DNA of 64,000 nucleotides, taken from NCBI RefSeq assembly GCF_900177405.1, contig NZ_LT840185.1, positions 1,231,501 through 1,295,500 on the forward strand, read 5' to 3'. The notes below the pieces were generated by a model. It ran no database searches and had not been told where the DNA came from. It saw only the letters and a program-made list of their open reading frames with translations. The position numbers and the translations under genes are program-made. The DNA is from Allosphingosinicella indica (GTDB lineage Bacteria > Pseudomonadota > Alphaproteobacteria > Sphingomonadales > Sphingomonadaceae). This document shows, one piece after another, positions 27,392 to 34,047 of this stretch. Position 1 is the first letter of the stretch; every line of letters begins with the position of its first letter.

Positions 27392-28210
27392 ATGGGCCGC
27401 ATCGAGGCAATGGGACGCGAGATGGCCGATGCCACGGCGCTCGCGCAGGTCGATATCCCCTCGCTGAAGGGGAGCGTGAGCGAGGAGGAGTGGAAGATCC
27501 GCGTCGATCTCGCCGCCGCCTACCGCCTCGTCGCGCATTACGGGTGGGACGATCTTATCTTCACCCATCTCTCCGCGCGCGTGCCCGGGCCGGAGCATCA
27601 TTTCCTGCTCAATCCTTATCAGCTCACCTTCGAGGAAGTGACTGCGTCGAGCCTGGTCAAGGTCGACATGAGCGGCAATCCCGTCGGCCCGACACCCTTC
27701 TTCACCAACGCGGCGGGCTTCACCATCCACTCCGCGCTGCACATGGCGCGCGAGGATGCGCATGCGGTGATCCACCTCCACACCCCGCACGGTCAGGCGG
27801 TGGCGGCGCAGTCGGAAGGGCTGATGCCGCTGACCCAGACTGCGATGCTCGTCCGCGACGACATCGCCTACCACGATTATGAAGGGGTCGCGGTCGATCT
27901 CGACGAGCGCGAGCGGATCATCGCCGACATGGGCGACAAGGGCATGATGCTGCTGCGCAACCACGGCACGCTGGCGGTGGGCGAGACGGTGGGCGAGGCG
28001 TTCCTGCGCATCTATTTCCTCGAGCGTGCCTGCGAGGCGCAGGTGCTGGCGCTCTCGGCCGGCGCCGGCAACGTGAACAATCCGCCGCAGGGATCGCCCG
28101 AAGTGACCGCGCAACAGGGCAAGATGGGGCTGAAGATGGCCGCGGGCGCGCTCGCCTGGCCGGCGCTGCTCCGCAAGGCCTATCGTCTCGATCCCAGCTT
28201 CGCGACCTGA
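27392..28210 (+). CDS. Class II aldolase/adducin-family protein
   Basis: Metal-dependent aldolase-fold enzyme. The family metal-binding histidines are in VIHLHTPHGQAV, with a further His in LRNHGTLAVGETVGEAF. The 272-residue length with an extended N-terminal helix matches the bacterial adducin-like branch rather than FucA or AraD. The substrate is therefore not assignable. ATG 27392 was preferred to the adjacent ATG 27389 because AGGAG is then six bases upstream. It follows maiA closely. Confidence 0.88.
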   Translation: MGRIEAMGREMADATALAQVDIPSLKGSVSEEEWKIRVDLAAAYRLVAHYGWDDLIFTHLSARVPGPEHHFLLNPYQLTFEEVTASSLVKVDMSGNPVGPTPFFTNAAGFTIHSALHMAREDAHAVIHLHTPHGQAVAAQSEGLMPLTQTAMLVRDDIAYHDYEGVAVDLDERERIIADMGDKGMMLLRNHGTLAVGETVGEAFLRIYFLERACEAQVLALSAGAGNVNNPPQGSPEVTAQQGKMGLKMAAGALAWPALLRKAYRLDPSFAT

Positions 28211-28217
28211 GCCCGGC

Positions 28218-28817
28218 TCAGATGCGGTAAGGCCGCACCTTGCTGAACAGCCCCTCCCGCGATGTGACGGCGAGCTTGGTGTAGATCTGGCGGATGTGTG
28301 ATCGCGTGGTCTCGATCGAGACCTTGAGGTCGCGTGCCACTTCGTCCGCGGTCTGGCCGTTGAGCAGCCGGCCGAGCACGCGATGCTCGGCGGGGGTGAG
28401 CTGGAACACGCGGTCGAGATCGGCATAGCGCGTCGTGAAGGCGCTGCCGCTCCGGTAGAACATCAGGCCGATGTAGCGCTGGCCGTTCTCGTCCAGCCCG
28501 ATCTCGGTCGCGCGGAAGAGAACGTGGCCGTCGCCATCCTCGCACGGCAGCGCCCAGGTGCAGGTCGACCCGTCACAGGATTCGACGAAGCCGGCGAGCT
28601 GTTGCTGAAATGCGGGATTGGTGGTGGCGAGCTGTCCGTCGCGCAATTCCAGATCGTGCCGCCGCTCCAGCTCCGACTTCGCCGCGCCGTTAGACCATAT
28701 ATATTGCAAATCTTCATCGACGATCAGCCGCGATTGCACGTCGCGCTCGACCCAGCCGAGAGCGAGACTTTCGGCGAATGTTTCGGGACCAGTCCCGTTT
28801 CCCGCTTTCGCCTGCAT
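28218..28817 (-). CDS. LuxR-type transcription regulator with PAS-like sensor region
   Basis: A 199-residue DNA-binding protein. The N-terminal part (about 15-120) resembles a degenerate PAS fold (LIVDEDLQYIWSNGAAKSEL). The C-terminal LuxR/GerE HTH spans about 133-190 (LTPAEHRVLGRLLNGQTADEVARDL, then ETTRSHIRQIYTKL), in separate blocks. There is no receiver aspartate pocket and no autoinducer domain. It is divergent from the pilus operon across about 480 bp, which makes it the likely local regulator. ATG 28817 was chosen, with GTG 28823 as an alternative. Confidence 0.88.
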   Translation of the reverse strand: MQAKAGNGTGPETFAESLALGWVERDVQSRLIVDEDLQYIWSNGAAKSELERRHDLELRDGQLATTNPAFQQQLAGFVESCDGSTCTWALPCEDGDGHVLFRATEIGLDENGQRYIGLMFYRSGSAFTTRYADLDRVFQLTPAEHRVLGRLLNGQTADEVARDLKVSIETTRSHIRQIYTKLAVTSREGLFSKVRPYRI

Positions 28818-29298
28818 CCCCACCCCAATCGCCTGTACAAGCTGGAGTTTTCTAAAGGACCGGTACCCTGAGGCCCCCGATCAACCCGGCGCGCCGAGGT
28901 AAACACCAGCAGGTAACAAGCTGTCAACCGGTAGTGCCGCGCTGCAGCGCACAAAGGATAATGCTGATGGATGCTACAAGAAATGCCTGTGGATAACCCC
29001 GTATTCTATACTTATGCCCCAGTATAGTTATACTTTCTTAACTATATATTTGAACTTGGGAAGGATGGCGCGTCCCGATTTGGGTCATGATCCTAAGACG
29101 GCACATTTGGGCTTTTAGGGCTTACATGTCCCAACGCTACGGAAAAGCAGGAAAAATCTTGCAGAACGCTCCAGCAGCAGCACTTTCTTAACCATACTGC
29201 AGCCTCCTTCCCCAACTTTGGGGATGCGGCCAGCCCCGCCTCCGCATTAATACATCGTCAACCAACTCGGGGGGTCCGAGTCGGATCTCGGATGCGGG
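28818..29298. other. AT-rich intergenic region between the LuxR-type gene and the pilus operon
   Basis: About 480 bp with no supported gene. The stretch 28985-29060 is strikingly AT-rich for this genome (runs such as TTAACTATATATTTGAAC). It contains the 6-10-6 palindrome at 29006-29027 and a TTATCCACA-type 9-mer at 28988-28996. The promoter of the pilus operon most likely lies here. Confidence 0.7.
29006..29027. promoter_or_regulatory. Palindrome CTATAC-N10-GTATAG, putative operator
   Basis: Exact 6-bp arms with a 10-bp spacer in the AT-rich divergent region. A further TATAC follows at about 29030. Size and placement suit a dimeric regulator such as the adjacent LuxR-type protein. Confidence 0.5.
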
Positions 29299-29892
29299 GT
29301 GCTGGATTTGCGCTTTTTCGCGGGGAGCTTTGTGTGCCTGAGCCTGGCGGCGGTCGCTGCCCCGGCGATGGCCACGGCGTCCGACTCCGATACCATCACG
29401 ATCGACGTGAAAGCGAAGATCGAAGAGCGTTGCGGCATCGCCGCCAACGGCCCGACCAGCAGCGCCTCCACCCCCAATCTCGAAGCCGCGACCACGCTCA
29501 ACTTCGGCTTCAAGCTCAATTGCAACGTGCCTTTTGCGATCGGCGTCAGCTCCGAGAACGGTGCGCTCCGCCTTTCGACCGCCACCGGCAATGCGAACAG
29601 CGCCAACGGCTTTTCGGTCGAGAAGCCCTACAATGTGAAGCTGCGCGTCGATACCGACGGCCAGCCGCTGACGCCCGACCAATGTTCGTCGGACGCGCTG
29701 GTCCGCAATTCGGGCGGCTGCGCCTTCTTCGGCAAGACTCCGGGCCAGGGCCTTCGCTCCGGCCAGCGGACCGCGATCAACCGCGAAGGTTCGATCGAGG
29801 TGAGCTGGCCGTCCGATGCGAGCTCGGGCCAGCGCCGCGCCGCCGGCATTTACCAGGATACGCTGACCGTGGTCGTGGGAGTGAGAAACTGA
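29299..29892 (+). CDS. Secreted pilin-like protein (subunit 1)
   Basis: A 197-residue exported protein. Its signal peptide has the hydrophobic core FVCLSLAAVAAPAMA. The mature part has the cluster's pattern: an N-terminal strand, then an early cysteine (VKAKIEERCGIA), a Cys in FGFKLNCNVPFAIGVSSENG, and a C-terminal strand after AAGIYQDTLTVVVGV. This resembles spore-coat-protein-U-like (archaic chaperone-usher) pilins. The GTG start at 29299 is the best available, with TTG 29308 possible. It is the first gene of the pilus locus. Confidence 0.75.
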   Translation: MLDLRFFAGSFVCLSLAAVAAPAMATASDSDTITIDVKAKIEERCGIAANGPTSSASTPNLEAATTLNFGFKLNCNVPFAIGVSSENGALRLSTATGNANSANGFSVEKPYNVKLRVDTDGQPLTPDQCSSDALVRNSGGCAFFGKTPGQGLRSGQRTAINREGSIEVSWPSDASSGQRRAAGIYQDTLTVVVGVRN

Positions 29893-30005
29893 CGCACGGT
29901 TGAAACGAGATTTGTGGATCGGCGGACGGGGATGTCGCGATCGACCGCAAGAAGGGCGCCGGGCCCAAACCCGGCAGCAAAAGTAAGTGTGATGGGAGAA
30001 TGATT

Positions 30006-30653
30006 ATGAAGAAGATCCTTCTGACCGCGGCGGTTGCCGTCCTTGCCGGCCCGGCGTTCGCGCAGAGCACCCAGGGTCCGCAGACCCAGACCTGGGACAT
30101 CAACGGCGACAACCCGCCGAAGTGCCAGATCAGCACGAACAGCAACAGCATCACGCTGCCGGCTGATTCGATCTCGAACGATCAGGGCCGCGCTCGCGGC
30201 AACCTCGGCCAGCGCATCGCCGCCGGCCTGAACGGCACCAACCCGCGTGCATGGTGCACCGGCGCGCGCAACAGCGTCGTGCTGACCCGCACCCCGCTGA
30301 CCACCGGCGACGGCTCGGTCAACAACGGCTTCAACCAGGCGGTGATCTACGACATCGCGGTTGACGTTCAGGACGCGCAGCGCGTCGACGGCTTCCGTCC
30401 GATCGAAGGCTCGTCGGATGGTCCCGGCAACGGCCCGGGCGTCGGTGTCGGCGCTTCGACCCCGGTCAGCAACTTCGGCGCGACCGGCTAGGGCAGCCGC
30501 CTCGACTTCTCCAACGAGTCGGGCAGCACCTCGGAAGCGACCACGAACGGCACCGGCGACGGCGACCGCTCGAACTACCCGGGCAACAACGCTCGTCTGA
30601 CCGCCGGTAACTACACCGGTCAGGTCGTTCTGACGATCACCCCGGGCAACTAA
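30006..30653 (+). pseudogene. Pilin-like subunit 2 interrupted by an in-frame TAG
   Basis: A 215-codon frame with TAG at codon 162 (30489-30491). Codons 1-161 encode a signal peptide (MKKILLTAAVAVLAGPAFAQ) and pilin-like domain (WDINGDNPPKCQIS). After the TAG the same frame continues with normal codon use and ends in AGNYTGQVVLTITPGN, the C-terminal strand found in its neighbours. The next gene is a clear paralogue (ARGNLGQRIAA/ARGNVGQLVAA, NGFNQAVIYDIAV/NGFNRAIIYDIAV). Codon choice (GGT, CGT, GTT) suggests high expression. It is either inactivated, suppressed, or a base-calling error. If the stop is real the product ends at 30491. ATG 30006 has GGGAGA upstream. Confidence 0.7.
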
Positions 30654-30670
30654 TCGCCTGATCGAGAGTT

Positions 30671-30695
30671 CGGGGTGGGTCCAAGGCCCACCCCG
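30671..30695 (+). other. Strong hairpin after pilin subunit 2
   Basis: A 9-bp perfect stem CGGGGTGGG/CCCACCCCG with a 7-base loop, between subunits 2 and 3. No proper T-run follows (GATTTCCCC), so it may be a leaky terminator or an mRNA-stabilising structure that keeps the upstream subunit more abundant. Confidence 0.6.
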
Positions 30696-30721
30696 GATTT
30701 CCCCTCTTTCCCCGAGGCTCC

Positions 30722-31492
30722 ATGTCCAGGATCGCCGCCTTCGCCATTGCTGCCGCCTTCATCGGCACGCCGGCGTTTGCGCAGGGCGGATCGACGGACG
30801 CGACCGACAGCTCGCTCAGCCTCGTCATCAACGCGCAGGTTGCGCCGCGGTGCGAAGTCTCCGCTAACGGCAACAGCGCCTATATTTCCGACGATCTCTC
30901 CGACACGCAGGGCTTCGCCCGCGGCAATGTCGGCCAGCTCGTCGCCGCGAAGCTCAACACGCTGGGCGTCCGCGCCTCGTGCACCGGCACCGCCAACCGC
31001 CTGACGCTGACGCGCACCGCCATGGTGCTCGCCGACAGCGACGGCAGCGCGACCGCCAACGGCTTCAACCGCGCCATCATCTACGACATCGCCGTCAGCG
31101 TTCCCGGCGTCGTTACCGGCAGCACGACCGGTAACGGCAATGGCAACGGCAACAATAACGGCGGCAACACGCAGACCGGCGGCAACGGCAACGGCAACAA
31201 CGGTTGCGGCAACGGCAATGGCGGCCCCAACGGCAGCAAGCCGGGCTGCGGCGGCGGCGTCACCACCGGCACCTTCACCGATGCGACCACCGACGGCGCG
31301 GTCGGCGTGACGCTGGGATCGTTCACCAACAGCCAGCTCACCTTCGCAAATGCCGACGGCTCGCAATCCGAAGCGGTGGTTTCAGCCACCGCCGCGGACG
31401 GGCCGCGCGACGCCTTCTCGCGCGGCGATGCGCGTCTTGCTGCCGGCCAATATGTCGGCACCGTCGTCCTGACCTTGAGCCCGGGGAGCTGA
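30722..31492 (+). CDS. Secreted pilin-like protein with Asn/Gly-rich insert (subunit 3)
   Basis: A 256-residue exported protein with signal peptide MSRIAAFAIAAAFIGTPAFA. It is a paralogue of the interrupted upstream gene. It differs by a low-complexity insert of about 45 residues made of Asn and Gly (about residues 130-178) containing two cysteines, placed between the two halves of the pilin-like domain. The C-terminus AGQYVGTVVLTLSPGS matches the family strand. The mature N-terminus SLVINAQVAPRCEVS carries the shared early-cysteine motif. Confidence 0.8.
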   Translation: MSRIAAFAIAAAFIGTPAFAQGGSTDATDSSLSLVINAQVAPRCEVSANGNSAYISDDLSDTQGFARGNVGQLVAAKLNTLGVRASCTGTANRLTLTRTAMVLADSDGSATANGFNRAIIYDIAVSVPGVVTGSTTGNGNGNGNNNGGNTQTGGNGNGNNGCGNGNGGPNGSKPGCGGGVTTGTFTDATTDGAVGVTLGSFTNSQLTFANADGSQSEAVVSATAADGPRDAFSRGDARLAAGQYVGTVVLTLSPGS

Positions 31493-31493
31493 G

Positions 31494-32054
31494 ATGAAAG
31501 CGTTGCGCTTCCTTCTTCTGGCCGGCACCGCCGTCGCCTCCGCCGCCCAGGCGCAGGACACGCGCGACGTGCAGCAGGAAATCTGGTTCATCAACGGCGA
31601 TGTGCCGCCGCTCTGCCTGCTCGGCGAGCTGACCAACGCCAATGGTGAATTCGCGATGGGCGTGCTGAGCGACAGCATCACCGGGCTGCTCCGCCGCGAT
31701 CTTGCCGCGCCGTCGAAGCGTATCGCCGCCAGCTTCTGCAACTCGCCGTCGCAGCTTTCGATCGAGGCGGAAGAGATGCTTCCGGTCGATGCCGGCGGGA
31801 CGCCGCGCGAGGGATTCGGCCGCCGCGTCAATTTCGTCGCGACCGCCAGCGGCTGGACCGACCAGCCCGCTTCGTACGACACCTCCGGGCCCGTCATTCA
31901 GCCCACCGCTGTGCGCCTCCAGCCGCAACCGCGTGAAGGCGACATCATCATCGACGTCTCCGACTTCGAGATGCAGGGCGGATCGGGCATCCGCCCCGTC
32001 GCCAGCCGCCGTTATCAGGGCACCGTCACCGTGACGCTGGCGCCGACGCCATGA
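31494..32054 (+). CDS. Secreted pilin-like protein (subunit 4)
   Basis: A 186-residue exported protein, signal peptide MKALRFLLLAGTAVASAAQA. The mature N-terminus IWFINGDVPPLCLLGEL contains the INGD-PP-C pattern shared with subunit 2. A second Cys is in ASFCNSPSQLSIE. The C-terminal strand follows RYQGTVTVTLAP. It starts one base after the previous stop, so it is co-transcribed. It is probably a minor or adaptor subunit. Confidence 0.75.
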   Translation: MKALRFLLLAGTAVASAAQAQDTRDVQQEIWFINGDVPPLCLLGELTNANGEFAMGVLSDSITGLLRRDLAAPSKRIAASFCNSPSQLSIEAEEMLPVDAGGTPREGFGRRVNFVATASGWTDQPASYDTSGPVIQPTAVRLQPQPREGDIIIDVSDFEMQGGSGIRPVASRRYQGTVTVTLAPTP

Positions 32055-32650
32055 TCCGCGCCGCGCTCCTCCTCGCGCTTGCCGCCGTCGCCGGCCCTGC
32101 CTTCGCGCAGGATGCAGAACTGCCCGACGGCGGCGACCAGAGCGATTTTATCGTCACTGGATCGGTGCCCGAACTGTGCACGCTCGGCGAGCCGACGATC
32201 TCCAACACCTCGGCGCCGCTCAACGTCCGGACGATCATCGGCCGCGTGATCCGCATCGAGGAGATGATGGACCCGGCGACGCTCTCGACGCAGGCCGCAT
32301 CGATTGAGATCGCGTTCCAGGGTTTCTGCAATTATCCGTACGAGATCGCGCTCGCCTCGGACAACAACGGGCTTTACCGGCAAATCGCCGGCGGCGCGGT
32401 GCCGCTCGGCTTCGCCAATGCGGTGCCTTACATGGCGGAGCTTCGCCGTGACGAGGACATGATCCGGCTTGACGCCGACGCGCTCAGCCGCCGCGAGCGC
32501 CGCGGCGCTCCGGTCGACGCCGAGCCGACCGCTTCGCCGCTGCTGCTTCGCCTGCAGGTGATGCCGGGCGCGACCAACATCACCACCCAGGCGCCGCTGC
32601 TCGCCGGCGAGTATCGCGACACCATCCGCATAACGGTAGGCCCGCGATGA
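32051..32650 (+). CDS. Secreted pilin-like protein (subunit 5)
   Basis: A 199-residue exported protein with signal peptide MIRAALLLALAAVAGPAFAQ. The pattern is FIVTGSVPELCTLGEP, then FQGFCNYPYEIALASDNNG, and a final AGEYRDTIRITVGPR strand. The two cysteines are placed as in subunits 3 and 4 and could form a disulfide. It overlaps the previous gene by four bases (ATGA). Confidence 0.75.
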   Translation: MIRAALLLALAAVAGPAFAQDAELPDGGDQSDFIVTGSVPELCTLGEPTISNTSAPLNVRTIIGRVIRIEEMMDPATLSTQAASIEIAFQGFCNYPYEIALASDNNGLYRQIAGGAVPLGFANAVPYMAELRRDEDMIRLDADALSRRERRGAPVDAEPTASPLLLRLQVMPGATNITTQAPLLAGEYRDTIRITVGPR

Positions 32651-33237
32651 TGAAGACGCTGCTCCGTCTGTCGCTTGCGGTTTCGGCCGGCCTCACCGCC
32701 TCCGCCGGTTTCGCGCAGGTCGTCACCGACCCCATTCCCGAATCGCTCGAGCGATCGATCGTGTTCGAGGGCGAGGCGACGCGCGCCTGCCTCATAGAAG
32801 CGCCGACGGTGGACAGCCAGGTCAACACCCGGCTCGATCGCGCGGGCGGCGGCGTCAACGTCGCGCTTTCGCCCACCGGCTTCATCGATCCGGAAACCGG
32901 CGTGCCGCGGCAGTCGGGCATTTCCTTGAGCCTGCCGATCACCTGCAACACCGCGCACCAGCTCCGCATCGCCAGCCGCGAAGGCGCGCTGATCCGCGAG
33001 GGTGCCGGCACCGACACGGGCGCGTTCCGTTCGCGGCTCGATTTCGACGTCGAGGTCAATTGGGCCGGCATTACGCGCACGTTCAGCACGCAGAACAGCG
33101 CGCAGCTCATCATTCCGGTGCCCGATGCCGCGACCGGCCAAGCGAGCATAAATATTTCCATTCCGGGCGGCGGCGCCCCCCTTGCCGCCGGTCAATATGG
33201 CGATACGCTGATCGTCGAGGTCGAAGCGACATCTTAA
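32647..33237 (+). CDS. Secreted pilin-like protein (subunit 6)
   Basis: A 196-residue exported protein, signal peptide about 1-24 (LLRLSLAVSAGLTASAGFA). The mature part begins with the strand SIVFEGEATRACLIEAP and has a second Cys in SLPITCNTAHQLRIASREGAL. It ends with AAGQYGDTLIVEVEATS. Overlap with the previous gene is four bases. Together with subunits 4 and 5 it forms a translationally coupled trio. Confidence 0.75.
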   Translation: MMKTLLRLSLAVSAGLTASAGFAQVVTDPIPESLERSIVFEGEATRACLIEAPTVDSQVNTRLDRAGGGVNVALSPTGFIDPETGVPRQSGISLSLPITCNTAHQLRIASREGALIREGAGTDTGAFRSRLDFDVEVNWAGITRTFSTQNSAQLIIPVPDAATGQASINISIPGGGAPLAAGQYGDTLIVEVEATS

Positions 33238-33285
33238 CCCTATCTGGTCCAACCCAGCCTTCCCCCGTTAGCGTCGAGTGAGTCT

Positions 33286-34047
33286 ATGAAGCCCTGGATC
33301 AAGAAGTTTGCGCTGATCGCAGCCGCGCCGATCGCCATCGTGACCGCGGCAGCCACAGCTTATGCGATGACTGTACAGCCGGTGATCATCGATCTGTTCC
33401 CCTCCGGCCGGCAGATGTCGCAGGTCATCCAGGTTCAGAACACCTTCCAGACCCAGCTTCCGGTGGAGCTTCGCGCGCAGACCGCGACGTTCGAGAATGG
33501 TGCGCTGAAGGCCGCGGGCGGCGAAACCGACGATCTCCTGATCTTCCCGCCGCAGGCGCTGATCGAGCCGGGCCGCACGCAGTCTTTCCGCGTGCAATAT
33601 GTCGGCGATCCCGAGCTCGCGCAGAGCAAGCATTTCTACGTGACGGTCGCGCAGCTTCCGGTGAAGCTGCCCGAGGGCCAGTCCGCGGTGCAGGTGCTCT
33701 ATAATTTCCAGGTGATCGTCAGCGTCGGCGTGCCCGGCGCCAAGCCCGCGCTGCAGGTGACGAACGCGACGATCTCGACGACGGGCGATGGCCAGCCGCG
33801 CGTGTCGCTGAACCTTTCCAACAATTCGAACACCTACGGCTATCTTTCTGCCGGCAGCCTGAAGATCGTGCAGCGCGACGCGGGCGGCAAAGAAGTGTAT
33901 AGCCGCACATTCTCTCCTGCCGAGATTCAGCAGGAGATCGGTTTCGGACTCGTGGGGGCGGGGCAACAGCGCGAAATGCTGACTCCGATCGTATTGCCAC
34001 AGGCAGGGGGGACGCTTGAGGCAGAGTTTACACCACGTCGGGGCTAA
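33286..34047 (+). CDS. Periplasmic pilus-assembly chaperone (PapD-like)
   Basis: A 253-residue exported protein with signal peptide about 1-28. Two Ig-like domains are recognisable. The first begins MTVQPVIIDLFPSGRQMSQVIQ and carries the ALIEPGRTQSFRVQYVGDP edge strand. The second contains LNLSNNSNTYGYLSAGSLKI. It would bind nascent subunits and deliver them to the usher encoded next. Similarity is closest to archaic-type (fimbrial/spore-coat U) chaperones. Its end overlaps the usher start. Confidence 0.9.
   Translation: MKPWIKKFALIAAAPIAIVTAAATAYAMTVQPVIIDLFPSGRQMSQVIQVQNTFQTQLPVELRAQTATFENGALKAAGGETDDLLIFPPQALIEPGRTQSFRVQYVGDPELAQSKHFYVTVAQLPVKLPEGQSAVQVLYNFQVIVSVGVPGAKPALQVTNATISTTGDGQPRVSLNLSNNSNTYGYLSAGSLKIVQRDAGGKEVYSRTFSPAEIQQEIGFGLVGAGQQREMLTPIVLPQAGGTLEAEFTPRRG

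Noticed and set aside
28988-28996. Exact DnaA-box-type 9-mer (TTATCCACA on the minus strand) beside AT-rich DNA, as a hint of an origin
   Set aside because: Only one box is visible, and no origin-linked genes (dnaA, hemE, parAB) are near. A single 9-mer can occur by chance.
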